Of a DNA stretch of 7,554 nt, positions 1-4,428 are shown in pieces (position 1 is the stretch's first letter; each line of letters starts with the position of its first letter). This stretch comes from Oscillospiraceae bacterium (GTDB taxonomy: Bacteria > Bacillota > Clostridia > Oscillospirales > Oscillospiraceae): assembly GCA_016296565.1 (NCBI GenBank), contig JAEDJB010000091.1, positions 1 through 7,554 on the forward strand, given 5' to 3'. Under the pieces are notes generated by a model. That model was not told the DNA's origin. It worked only from the letters and a program-made list of their open reading frames with translations, and did not search any database. The translations under genes and the position numbers were made by a program.

Positions 1-272
1 AAGTGGATGGCTTCCAGGGCGAAGGCTTCGTCCAGGATGGGGCCGTACATGGTTTCCGTGACCCGCTCCTTCTCCGGCGGGGACAGCTCCGCCCAGGCGG
101 TTTTCAGGATTTCGTCCCGGTAGGCCTCCAAGGCGCTCAGAAATGCCTGGTCGTGCCGCCGGAACCGCTCCTCCAGGGTGCCCGGCTCCGCGGGGTCCCA
201 CTCGTCGCCGTGGCGGAAAAACTCGCAGATCTGCTGAACGCCAACCCGGCGGAAAAAGTCTGCATCATACAT
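1..272 (-). CDS. Hypothetical protein, N-terminal part, cut by the window edge
   Basis: An open frame starts at ATG 272-270 and stays open to base 1, giving 90 residues without a stop. The start is supported by AGAGGTGAGG at 285-276, about five bases upstream of the ATG. A second in-frame ATG at 293-291 lies upstream of that site and inside or next to the -10 box, so it is less likely. The protein begins MYDADFFRRVGV and is rich in Glu, Asp, Arg and aromatic residues. It looks all-helical, with no signal peptide, no membrane segment and no cysteine motif (a single Cys16). Codon use is GC-rich at third positions, like the neighbouring genes, which supports a real gene. I do not recognise the family. 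It is transcribed divergently from the ribbon-helix-helix/alaX pair. Confidence 0.72.
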   Translation of the reverse strand, partial: MYDADFFRRVGVQQICEFFRHGDEWDPAEPGTLEERFRRHDQAFLSALEAYRDEILKTAWAELSPPEKERVTETMYGPILDEAFALEAIH

Positions 273-275
273 TTC

Positions 276-285
276 CCTCACCTCT
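276..285 (-). promoter_or_regulatory. Ribosome binding site of the minus-strand hypothetical gene
   Basis: Read on the minus strand the site is AGAGGTGAGG, ending close before ATG 272-270. It decides the start in favour of 272 over the in-frame ATG at 293. Confidence 0.65.
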
Positions 286-293
286 CGTATCAT

Positions 294-323
294 ACTATAA
301 CATGTTGTTTATCGTTGTGTCAA
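294..323 (-). promoter_or_regulatory. Sigma-A-like promoter for the minus-strand hypothetical gene
   Basis: On the minus strand there is a perfect -35 TTGACA (323-318), an 18-base spacer and a -10 TATAGT (299-294). Transcription would begin near 287, leaving a leader of only about 15 bases before ATG 272. The promoter lies back to back with the plus-strand promoter at 328-357. Confidence 0.6.
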
Positions 324-370
324 TGGCTTGCATGAAATCTATGGAAACCGATATAATCAACATGATAAAC
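307..370. promoter_or_regulatory. Candidate operator: inverted repeat spanning the divergent promoters
   Basis: GTTTATCGTTG at 307-317 is matched in inverted form by CAACATGATAAAC at 358-370. The core GTTTATC/GATAAAC is exact, and the outer GTTG/CAAC matches after a two-base offset. The left copy sits in the spacer of the minus promoter and the right copy covers the probable start site of the plus transcript. Such a placement could let one protein, perhaps the ribbon-helix-helix protein encoded next door, repress both directions. A separate small palindrome AACATGTT is at 299-306. The operator role is inference. Confidence 0.35.
328..357 (+). promoter_or_regulatory. Sigma-A-like promoter for the RHH-alaX operon
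   Basis: A -35 TTGCAT (328-333), an 18-base spacer and a perfect -10 TATAAT (352-357). Transcription would begin near 364, about 22 bases before ATG 386, with a strong ribosome site in between. Confidence 0.65.
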
Positions 371-379
371 AGGGAGGTG
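371..379 (+). promoter_or_regulatory. Ribosome binding site of the RHH gene
   Basis: AGGGAGGTG lies six bases before ATG 386. It rules out the much longer in-frame reading that begins at 143: bases 143-272 of that reading lie across the minus-strand gene and the rest crosses the divergent promoters. Confidence 0.75.
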
Positions 380-385
380 TCACCC

Positions 386-565
386 ATGAGCATGTATCGA
401 AACCGAACCCAGTGGTCAACTGCGACTGACAAGGAATTATTGGAAAAGTTTCGTCAGTTGTCTGCGACAACCCGCATCCCTGCTTCCCGTCTCCTGGACG
501 AAGCCATCGAAGACCTGCTGGTGAAATACAACGTCATCACCAAGGAAGAAAAAAAGAATCCGTAA
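386..565 (+). CDS. Small ribbon-helix-helix DNA-binding protein (59 aa)
   Basis: This 59-residue protein begins MSMYRNRTQW. It has the layout of the ribbon-helix-helix fold: a short N-terminal strand (about residues 6-12, Arg/Thr/Gln/Trp), a first helix (about 14-27, DKELLEKFRQLS), a turn at TTRIP, and a second helix (about 33-47, SRLLDEAIEDLL). A Lys/Glu-rich tail follows. The family binds DNA as dimers through the strand pair in the major groove and often represses its own promoter; it includes free-standing regulators and antitoxins. No toxin-like gene is adjacent: the next gene, 15 bases downstream, encodes a tRNA editing enzyme. I therefore favour a housekeeping or autoregulatory factor. 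ATG 392 is an alternative start, but the ribosome site at 371-379 fits 386 better. The family call is by pattern, without a profile search. Confidence 0.75.
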   Translation: MSMYRNRTQWSTATDKELLEKFRQLSATTRIPASRLLDEAIEDLLVKYNVITKEEKKNP

Positions 566-580
566 GAAGGGAACCGAACC

Positions 581-1726
581 ATGACCAAAAAACTCTACGA
601 CCTGGACAGCCATCTGTCCGTCTTTTCCGCCCAGGTCCTCGCCTGCGACCCCGCCGGGGAGGGCCGCTGGCAGGTCCTGCTGGACCAGACTGCCTTCTTC
701 CCCGAGGGGGGCGGTCAGCTCCCCGACCAGGGCACCCTGGACCAGGCCCATGTCCTGGACGTGCAGGAGGCCGGGCAGGACATCCTCCACACCACGGACG
801 CACCCCTGACTGTGGGGAGCACCGTCACCGGAACCCTGGACTGGCCCCTGCGCTTTCGCCGGATGCAGTGCCACTCCGGGGAGCACATTGTCTCCGGCAC
901 CGCCCACAGCCTCTACGGCTGCACCAACGTGGGCTTCCACCTGGGGGAAAACGAGGTCATCCTGGACTTTGACAAGGAGCTGAGCCAGGAACAGCTGGAC
1001 ACCATCGAGACCATCGCCAACCAGGTGATCTGGGAAAACCGCCCCGTCCTGGCCGAGTACCCCAACCCGGCGGTGCTTCGGGACCTGGACTACCGGAGCA
1101 AGCTGGACCTCACCGAAAATGTCCGCATCGTCACCATCCCCGGCTGCGACGTGTGCGCCTGCTGCGCCCCTCACGTCAATGCCACCGGGGAAATCGGCGT
1201 TATTAAGCTGCTGTCCTCCATGCGCCACCGGGGAGGCATCCGCATCTGGATGGCCGCCGGGCAGATGGCCCTGGAGGACTACCGCACCAAGCAGGGCAAC
1301 GTGGCCGCCATCTCCGCCGCCCTGTCGGTGAAGCAGCACGAGACCGCCCAGGGGGTGGCCCGGATGAAGCAGGAGCTGGAAGCGGCCTACCTGTCCCTGA
1401 AGGAGGCCCGTCAGGCTTTGGCGGCGGAAAAGTGCCGCAATCTGCCGGAGACCGAGGGCAACCTGCTTCTGTTTGAGGAAGATCTGGACAGCCAGAGCAT
1501 GCGCACCCTGGTCAACGCCGGGATGGAGAAGTGCTCCGGCGTCTGCGCTGTGTTCGTGGGGAAGGACGGCCAGTACCGCCACGTGATGGGCAGCAAGCAC
1601 TTGGACCTGCGGGCCAAGTCCAAAGAGATCCACCAGGCCCTGGGAGGCAAGGGGGGCGGCCAGCCCACCATGATCCAGGGCACCGTCACCGCCGGCCGGA
1701 AGGAAATTGAGGCCTACTTCGGGTAA
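581..1726 (+). CDS. Alanyl-tRNA editing protein, AlaX long form with DHHA1 domain
   Basis: This 381-residue cytosolic enzyme resembles the editing half of alanyl-tRNA synthetase and probably hydrolyses wrongly made Ser- or Gly-tRNA(Ala) in trans. FPEGGGQ at residues 40-46 is a family hallmark. The zinc ligands are visible as HSGEH (His98, His102) and CCAPH (Cys194, His198). NATGEIG follows at 200-206, as in the second additional domain of AlaRS and ThrRS. Residues about 255-285 are a heptad-like Glu/Ala/Leu helix, probably coiled coil. Residues about 295-381 are a DHHA1-like domain, ending with the Gly-rich GGKGGGQPTMIQG at 355-367. The aminoacylation domain of AlaRS is absent, so this is a free-standing editor of normal long-form length. 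A purine-rich ribosome site (AGAAGGG, 566-572) precedes ATG 581, and the 15-base gap to the RHH gene indicates cotranscription. Recognition as AlaX is firm; the exact substrate is family knowledge. Confidence 0.92.
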   Translation: MTKKLYDLDSHLSVFSAQVLACDPAGEGRWQVLLDQTAFFPEGGGQLPDQGTLDQAHVLDVQEAGQDILHTTDAPLTVGSTVTGTLDWPLRFRRMQCHSGEHIVSGTAHSLYGCTNVGFHLGENEVILDFDKELSQEQLDTIETIANQVIWENRPVLAEYPNPAVLRDLDYRSKLDLTENVRIVTIPGCDVCACCAPHVNATGEIGVIKLLSSMRHRGGIRIWMAAGQMALEDYRTKQGNVAAISAALSVKQHETAQGVARMKQELEAAYLSLKEARQALAAEKCRNLPETEGNLLLFEEDLDSQSMRTLVNAGMEKCSGVCAVFVGKDGQYRHVMGSKHLDLRAKSKEIHQALGGKGGGQPTMIQGTVTAGRKEIEAYFG

Positions 1727-1734
1727 TCCTCCCC

Positions 1735-1814
1735 TTTGGCTCCCCCTTTGGGAGCGCTGGATTCGCCCTCTCAGTCAGCCTGCGGCTGCCAGCTCCCCCA
1801 GAGGGGGAGCCAAG
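1735..1814. repeat. Palindromic intergenic repeat element with three hairpins
   Basis: Bases 1735-1760 and 1789-1814 are inverted copies that match at 22 of 26 positions, including 12 in a row (TTGGCTCCCCCT). Each arm can also fold on itself: GCTCCC/GGGAGC at 1739-1755 and GCTCCCCC/GGGGGAGC at 1792-1810. Between them is CAGCC-TGC-GGCTG at 1776-1788. The element can thus form one long stem or a three-hairpin cloverleaf. It fills nearly all of the alaX-tetR gap. I recall similar repeats dispersed between genes in related gut Clostridia, so this is probably a REP- or MITE-like element. It lacks a T-run, so termination is uncertain. Confidence 0.7.
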
Positions 1815-1828
1815 ACGCTGACCCTATG

Positions 1829-1836
1829 AAAGGAGG
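1829..1836 (+). promoter_or_regulatory. Ribosome binding site of the tetR-family gene
   Basis: AAAGGAGG ends six bases before ATG 1843. No convincing sigma-A promoter is visible between 1727 and 1828, so the gene may be read through from the operon upstream or from a promoter inside the end of alaX. Confidence 0.7.
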
Positions 1837-1842
1837 CCCCCT

Positions 1843-2463
1843 ATGGCCAAAAAGAATCCCCGGAACACCCGGGGGCGGATCGTCTCCGCCGCCTGGCAGC
1901 TCTTCTATGAGCAGGGCTATGAGAACACCACCGTGGAGGAGATCATCGAGACCTCCCAGACCTCCAAGGGCTCCTTCTACCACTACTTTGACGGGAAGGA
2001 CGCCCTGCTGAGCACCCTCAGCGACCTGTTCGACGAAAAGTACGAGGCCCTCCAGGAGACCATGGACCCGGCCATGCCCGCCATGGACAAGCTGCTCTTT
2101 CTCAACAGCGAGCTCTTCCGCATGATCGAAAACTCCGTCTCCATCGACCTGCTGGCCCGGCTGCTCTCCACCCAGCTGGTGACCAACGGGGAAAAGCATC
2201 TGCTCAACCACAAGCGCACCTACTACCGCCTCCTGCGGAAAATCATCGCCCAGGGCCAGGAGGCCGGGGAGCTGTCGGACAAGCGGACGGTCAGCGACAT
2301 GGTGAAGCTCTACGCCCTGTGCGAGCGCGCCCTCATGTATGACTGGTGCCTGTGCGGCGGGGAATACTCCCTGCGAGATTACGCCAGCCAGGTCCTCCCC
2401 ACTTTTCTCAGCAGCTTTTCTCCCGATGATATTCCTATAAATCGTCCAGAAGAAAATCCTTGA
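1843..2463 (+). CDS. TetR/AcrR-family transcriptional regulator (206 aa)
   Basis: The protein begins MAKKNPRNTRGRIVSAAWQL and has the classic N-terminal three-helix DNA-binding domain at about residues 9-56. Within it, TTVEEIIETSQTSKGSFYHYF is the conserved helix-turn-helix with the SKGSFYHYF recognition helix. Residues about 60-190 form the variable helical ligand-binding and dimerisation domain, ending with a polar Pro/Glu/Asn tail. The length of 206 is normal for the family, and the start is fixed by AAAGGAGG. Such proteins usually repress a neighbouring gene or their own until a small hydrophobic or cationic ligand binds. The next gene, 165 bases downstream on the same strand, is a sodium symporter. 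A perfect 36-bp palindrome lies between them, making that gene the most likely target. The ligand cannot be told from sequence. Third-position GC drops in the last dozen codons, where the AT-rich control region begins. Confidence 0.93.
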   Translation: MAKKNPRNTRGRIVSAAWQLFYEQGYENTTVEEIIETSQTSKGSFYHYFDGKDALLSTLSDLFDEKYEALQETMDPAMPAMDKLLFLNSELFRMIENSVSIDLLARLLSTQLVTNGEKHLLNHKRTYYRLLRKIIAQGQEAGELSDKRTVSDMVKLYALCERALMYDWCLCGGEYSLRDYASQVLPTFLSSFSPDDIPINRPEENP

Positions 2464-2489
2464 ATTTTATACTTTTTAAAAGAATCTTT

Positions 2490-2525
2490 AGAACACAGTA
2501 TAGACTATAGTCTATACTGTGTTCT
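2490..2525. promoter_or_regulatory. Perfect 36-bp palindrome, candidate TetR operator
   Basis: Every base from 2490 to 2507 pairs with its mirror base from 2525 back to 2508. The outer halves read AGAACACAGT and ACTGTGTTCT, and the centre is TATAGACTATAGTCTATA. The palindrome begins 27 bases after the tetR-family stop codon and ends three bases before the -35 box of the symporter promoter. Perfect symmetry with an ATAGAC/GTCTAT core fits a homodimeric or doubly dimeric TetR-family operator. As RNA it would form a 16-17 bp hairpin, but it has no U-run after it, so a terminator is less likely. The link to the adjacent regulator is inference. Confidence 0.6.
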
Positions 2526-2528
2526 GCG

Positions 2529-2557
2529 TTGCGTTCTATCTTTCGTCGTGGTATGAT
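2529..2557 (+). promoter_or_regulatory. Sigma-A-like promoter of the symporter gene
   Basis: A -35 TTGCGT (2529-2534), a 17-base spacer and a -10 TATGAT (2552-2557). Transcription would begin near 2564, giving a leader of about 65 bases. Other -10-like hexamers (TATAGT, TATACT) occur inside the palindrome but lack a good -35 partner. Confidence 0.55.
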
Positions 2558-2560
2558 AGA

Positions 2561-2591
2561 TCTCAACATTAAAAAACACGTTTTTTTGAGA
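2561..2591 (+). promoter_or_regulatory. AT-rich leader hairpin upstream of the symporter gene
   Basis: Six A bases (2571-2576) face six T bases (2581-2586) across CACG. The outer pentamers TCTCA (2561-2565) and TGAGA (2587-2591) can also pair, with a five-base bulge on the left. It lies at the probable transcript start and about 20 bases before the ribosome site. An A/U stem this weak may have no function. Confidence 0.25.
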
Positions 2592-2610
2592 GAGAAATGT
2601 GTGTTTCCAA

Positions 2611-2618
2611 AAAAGGAG
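2611..2618 (+). promoter_or_regulatory. Ribosome binding site that fixes the symporter start
   Basis: AAAAGGAG lies ten bases before ATG 2629. It lies inside the longer reading from ATG 2599, whose extra ten residues (MCFQKRSDPL) are unlike the N-terminus of this family and which has no good ribosome site of its own. Confidence 0.75.
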
Positions 2619-2628
2619 TGATCCTCTC

Positions 2629-4167
2629 ATGACCACCTCAAAAATTTGCATCGTGGCCGCCATCGTGATATATCTGGCTGTCATGGTGCTGGTGGGCGTC
2701 TACTTCAGCCGAAAGGGCAGCGGCTCGTCTTCCCACGAGTTCTACCTGGGCGGCCGGAAGCTGGGCCCCATCGTCACTGCTATGAGCGCCGAGGCCTCAG
2801 ACATGAGCAGCTGGCTGCTGATGGGCCTGCCTGGCCTGGCCTACATCTCCGGCATTGCCGAGCCCGGCTGGACCGCCATCGGCCTGGCCGTAGGCACCTA
2901 TCTGAACTGGCTGATCGTCGCCAAGCGCCTGCGGAACTACACCGTCTCCATCAAGGCCTTCACCATCCCCAGCTTCTTCTCCCGCCGGTTCCACGATGAA
3001 CGGCGAGCCCTGACCCTCATTGCCTCCATCGTCATTCTTATCTTCTTCATCCCCTATACCGCCTCTGGTTTCAAGGCCATCGGCACTCTGTTCAACAGTC
3101 TCTTTGGGGTGGATTACCATGTGGCGATGATTGTGGGCGGCATCGTGGTTATCGCCTATACGGTGCTGGGCGGCTTTTTGGCTGTGTCCACCACTGACCT
3201 GATTCAAAGCATCGTCATGTCCGTTGCTCTGGTGGTCATCGTGTTCTTCGGCATCAGCCAGGCCGGCGGCTGGGACGCGGTGGTGTCCAACGCCCAGTCC
3301 CTCCCCGGCTACCTGAACCTGACCCAGGGCCACAACATGGCCGAGGGCACCGCCGCCACCTACGGCGGTCTGAGCATCGCCTCCACCCTGGCCTGGGGCC
3401 TGGGCTACTTCGGCATGCCCCACATCCTGCTGCGGTTCATGGCCATTGAGGACAGCCAAAAGCTGAAGATTTCCCGCCGCATCGCCTCCATCTGGGTGGT
3501 CATCGCCATGTTCGTGGCCATCCTCATCGGCATTATCGGCCTGAGCGTCTCCAAGGCCGGCAACATCCCCTTCCTGTCCACCAGCGCAGAGTCTGAGACC
3601 GTCATCATCCAGCTGTCCAACCTGCTCAGCCAGTTCGGTCCCCTCTTCGCCATCATAGCCGGTCTGGTGCTGGCAGGCATCCTTGCCTCCACCATGTCCA
3701 CTGCCGACTCCCAGCTGCTCACCGCCGCATCCAGCGTCTCCCACGACCTGTTGGAGGACGTGTTCGGCATCAAGATGAAAATGGAAACCTCCATGCTGGT
3801 GGCCCGACTCACCGTGGTTGGCATCGCCATTGTGGGTATTTTCCTGGCCTGGGACCCCAACAGCTCCGTGTTCCGCATCGTCTCCTTCGCTTGGGCAGGC
3901 TTCGGCGCGGCCTTCGGCCCCGTGGTCCTCTTCTCCCTGTTCTGGAAGCGCACCAACAAGCCGGGCGCTCTGGCCGGTATGGTGGCCGGCGCCGTGATGG
4001 TCTTCGTCTGGAAGTACCTGATCGCCCCCATGGGCGGCGCCTGGGCCATCTACGAGCTGCTGCCCGCTTTCCTGGTGGCCTGCGTGGCCATCGTGGTGGT
4101 CTCCCTGGTCACCGCGCCTCCCTCCCAGGAGATTGCGGATGAGTTCGAGGCTGTGAAGAAAATGTAA
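2629..4167 (+). CDS. putP: Sodium/proline symporter, SSS family (PutP-like, 512 aa)
   Basis: This integral membrane carrier probably moves L-proline inward with sodium. The 512 residues from ATG 2629 match the usual PutP length of about 490-510, with some 12-13 hydrophobic segments. Residues 40-72 contain the hallmark first core helix: LGGRKLGPIVTAMSAEASDM then SSWLLMGLPG. Ala56, Asp58, Met59 and Ser60 match the sodium-site region of E. coli PutP (Ala53, Asp55, Met56, Ser57). ILASTMSTADSQLL at 351-364 supplies Ser357 and Thr358, matching the second sodium-site pair (Ser340/Thr341). The C-terminus is polar (EIADEFEAVKKM). An oddity is Glu55 where the E. coli and Bacillus proteins have Gly (SAGASDM). 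The gene has its own promoter, a candidate operator upstream and a GC-rich hairpin downstream, so it looks monocistronic. SSS membership is firm. Proline as substrate is probable, but a related amino acid or osmolyte cannot be excluded. Confidence 0.9.
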   Translation: MTTSKICIVAAIVIYLAVMVLVGVYFSRKGSGSSSHEFYLGGRKLGPIVTAMSAEASDMSSWLLMGLPGLAYISGIAEPGWTAIGLAVGTYLNWLIVAKRLRNYTVSIKAFTIPSFFSRRFHDERRALTLIASIVILIFFIPYTASGFKAIGTLFNSLFGVDYHVAMIVGGIVVIAYTVLGGFLAVSTTDLIQSIVMSVALVVIVFFGISQAGGWDAVVSNAQSLPGYLNLTQGHNMAEGTAATYGGLSIASTLAWGLGYFGMPHILLRFMAIEDSQKLKISRRIASIWVVIAMFVAILIGIIGLSVSKAGNIPFLSTSAESETVIIQLSNLLSQFGPLFAIIAGLVLAGILASTMSTADSQLLTAASSVSHDLLEDVFGIKMKMETSMLVARLTVVGIAIVGIFLAWDPNSSVFRIVSFAWAGFGAAFGPVVLFSLFWKRTNKPGALAGMVAGAVMVFVWKYLIAPMGGAWAIYELLPAFLVACVAIVVVSLVTAPPSQEIADEFEAVKKM

Positions 4168-4179
4168 TCCATGTAATCC
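4162..4179 (+). repeat. Tandem 9-bp duplication across the symporter stop codon
   Basis: ATGTAATCC occurs twice in a row (4162-4170 and 4171-4179). The first copy holds the last Met codon and TAA stop; the second puts another in-frame TAA three codons later. It looks like a slippage duplication and gives a backup stop. Confidence 0.7.
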
Positions 4180-4205
4180 ACTGTATCCCCTTCTTTGATT
4201 GCAGA

Positions 4206-4235
4206 AAGGCCCCGGCGATGTTTCGCCGGGGCCTT
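4206..4235 (+). terminator. Strong GC-rich hairpin, terminator of the symporter gene
   Basis: Thirteen perfect base pairs (AAGGCCCCGGCGA with its complement) close a TGTT loop, 38 bases after the stop codon. The bases that follow (CAGTCTGTC) are only weakly T-rich, so it is not a textbook intrinsic terminator. Its stability and place at the end of the unit still make termination or 3'-end protection likely. Confidence 0.75.
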
Positions 4236-4311
4236 CAGTCTGTCGGAAAAGGCTTTTTGCCAGGAAACCTGAAAATTTTCCTCACTTTTTACAGAAACTG
4301 CGCGCTGCGCC

Positions 4312-4340
4312 TTGACAGGGACTGTCTCCGGTCTTATACT
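4312..4340 (+). promoter_or_regulatory. Near-consensus sigma-A promoter of the peptidase gene
   Basis: A perfect -35 TTGACA (4312-4317), an ideal 17-base spacer and a -10 TATACT (4335-4340). It is the strongest promoter in the window by match. Transcription would begin near 4346-4348, leaving a leader of about 80 bases. Bases 4236-4311 before it hold nothing I can name beyond short A/T runs. Confidence 0.8.
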
Positions 4341-4348
4341 GAAGTCGA

Positions 4349-4403
4349 GAATAAAAATACATTTTCTCCTGGGAATTTCCGGGGATAAAACGTATTTTTA
4401 TTC
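4349..4403 (+). promoter_or_regulatory. 5'-terminal leader hairpin of the peptidase mRNA
   Basis: GAATAAAAATAC at 4349-4360 is the exact inverse of GTATTTTTATTC at 4392-4403, a 12-bp perfect stem. Inside it TTTT-TCC (4362-4369) can pair with GGA-AAAA (4383-4390) around single mismatches, extending the stem. The stem begins within a few bases of the predicted transcript start and ends 10 bases before the AAAGGAG ribosome site, which it leaves free. The placement suggests a 5' stabiliser of the message or a binding site for a regulator. No known riboswitch class is recognised. Confidence 0.5.
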
Positions 4404-4413
4404 CAAAAGAAAG

Positions 4414-4420
4414 AAAGGAG
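4414..4420 (+). promoter_or_regulatory. Ribosome binding site that fixes the GTG start
   Basis: AAAGGAG lies eight bases before GTG 4429. No ATG is placed well behind it; the first in-frame ATG (codon 15) falls inside the signal peptide and would remove its positively charged end. Confidence 0.85.
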
Positions 4421-4428
4421 ATATTGCT

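Noticed and set aside
3..335. A 110-codon plus-strand open frame at the left edge
   Set aside because: It lies over the minus-strand gene and runs on through the divergent promoter region; its low-complexity translation and lack of a ribosome site mark it as a shadow.
143..385. Longer start for the RHH protein at ATG 143
   Set aside because: The extra 81 codons cross the minus-strand gene and both promoters; the strong ribosome site and family length support ATG 386.
437..1633. A 398-codon minus-strand open frame across the RHH and alaX genes
   Set aside because: It is antisense to a protein with complete AlaX motifs, has a low-complexity Gly/Val/His/Leu composition, and is explained by the same codon bias.
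386..1726. RHH plus neighbour as a toxin-antitoxin pair
   Set aside because: The second gene is a full-length tRNA editing enzyme with all expected motifs, not a toxin family.
1735..1814. The hairpin-rich gap as a tRNA or riboswitch
   Set aside because: It has no anticodon arm, no T-arm consensus (GTTCGAATC type) and no recognised riboswitch core; the symmetry of its arms fits a palindromic repeat.
2490..2525. The 36-bp palindrome as an intrinsic terminator of the tetR-family gene
   Set aside because: It has no loop to speak of and no T-run after it, and it lies against a promoter, so an operator is the better reading.
2797..4049. Two minus-strand open frames inside the symporter gene
   Set aside because: They are antisense to a clear PutP-type protein, with His/Asp/Gly-rich or Met-rich compositions typical of shadow frames and no ribosome sites.
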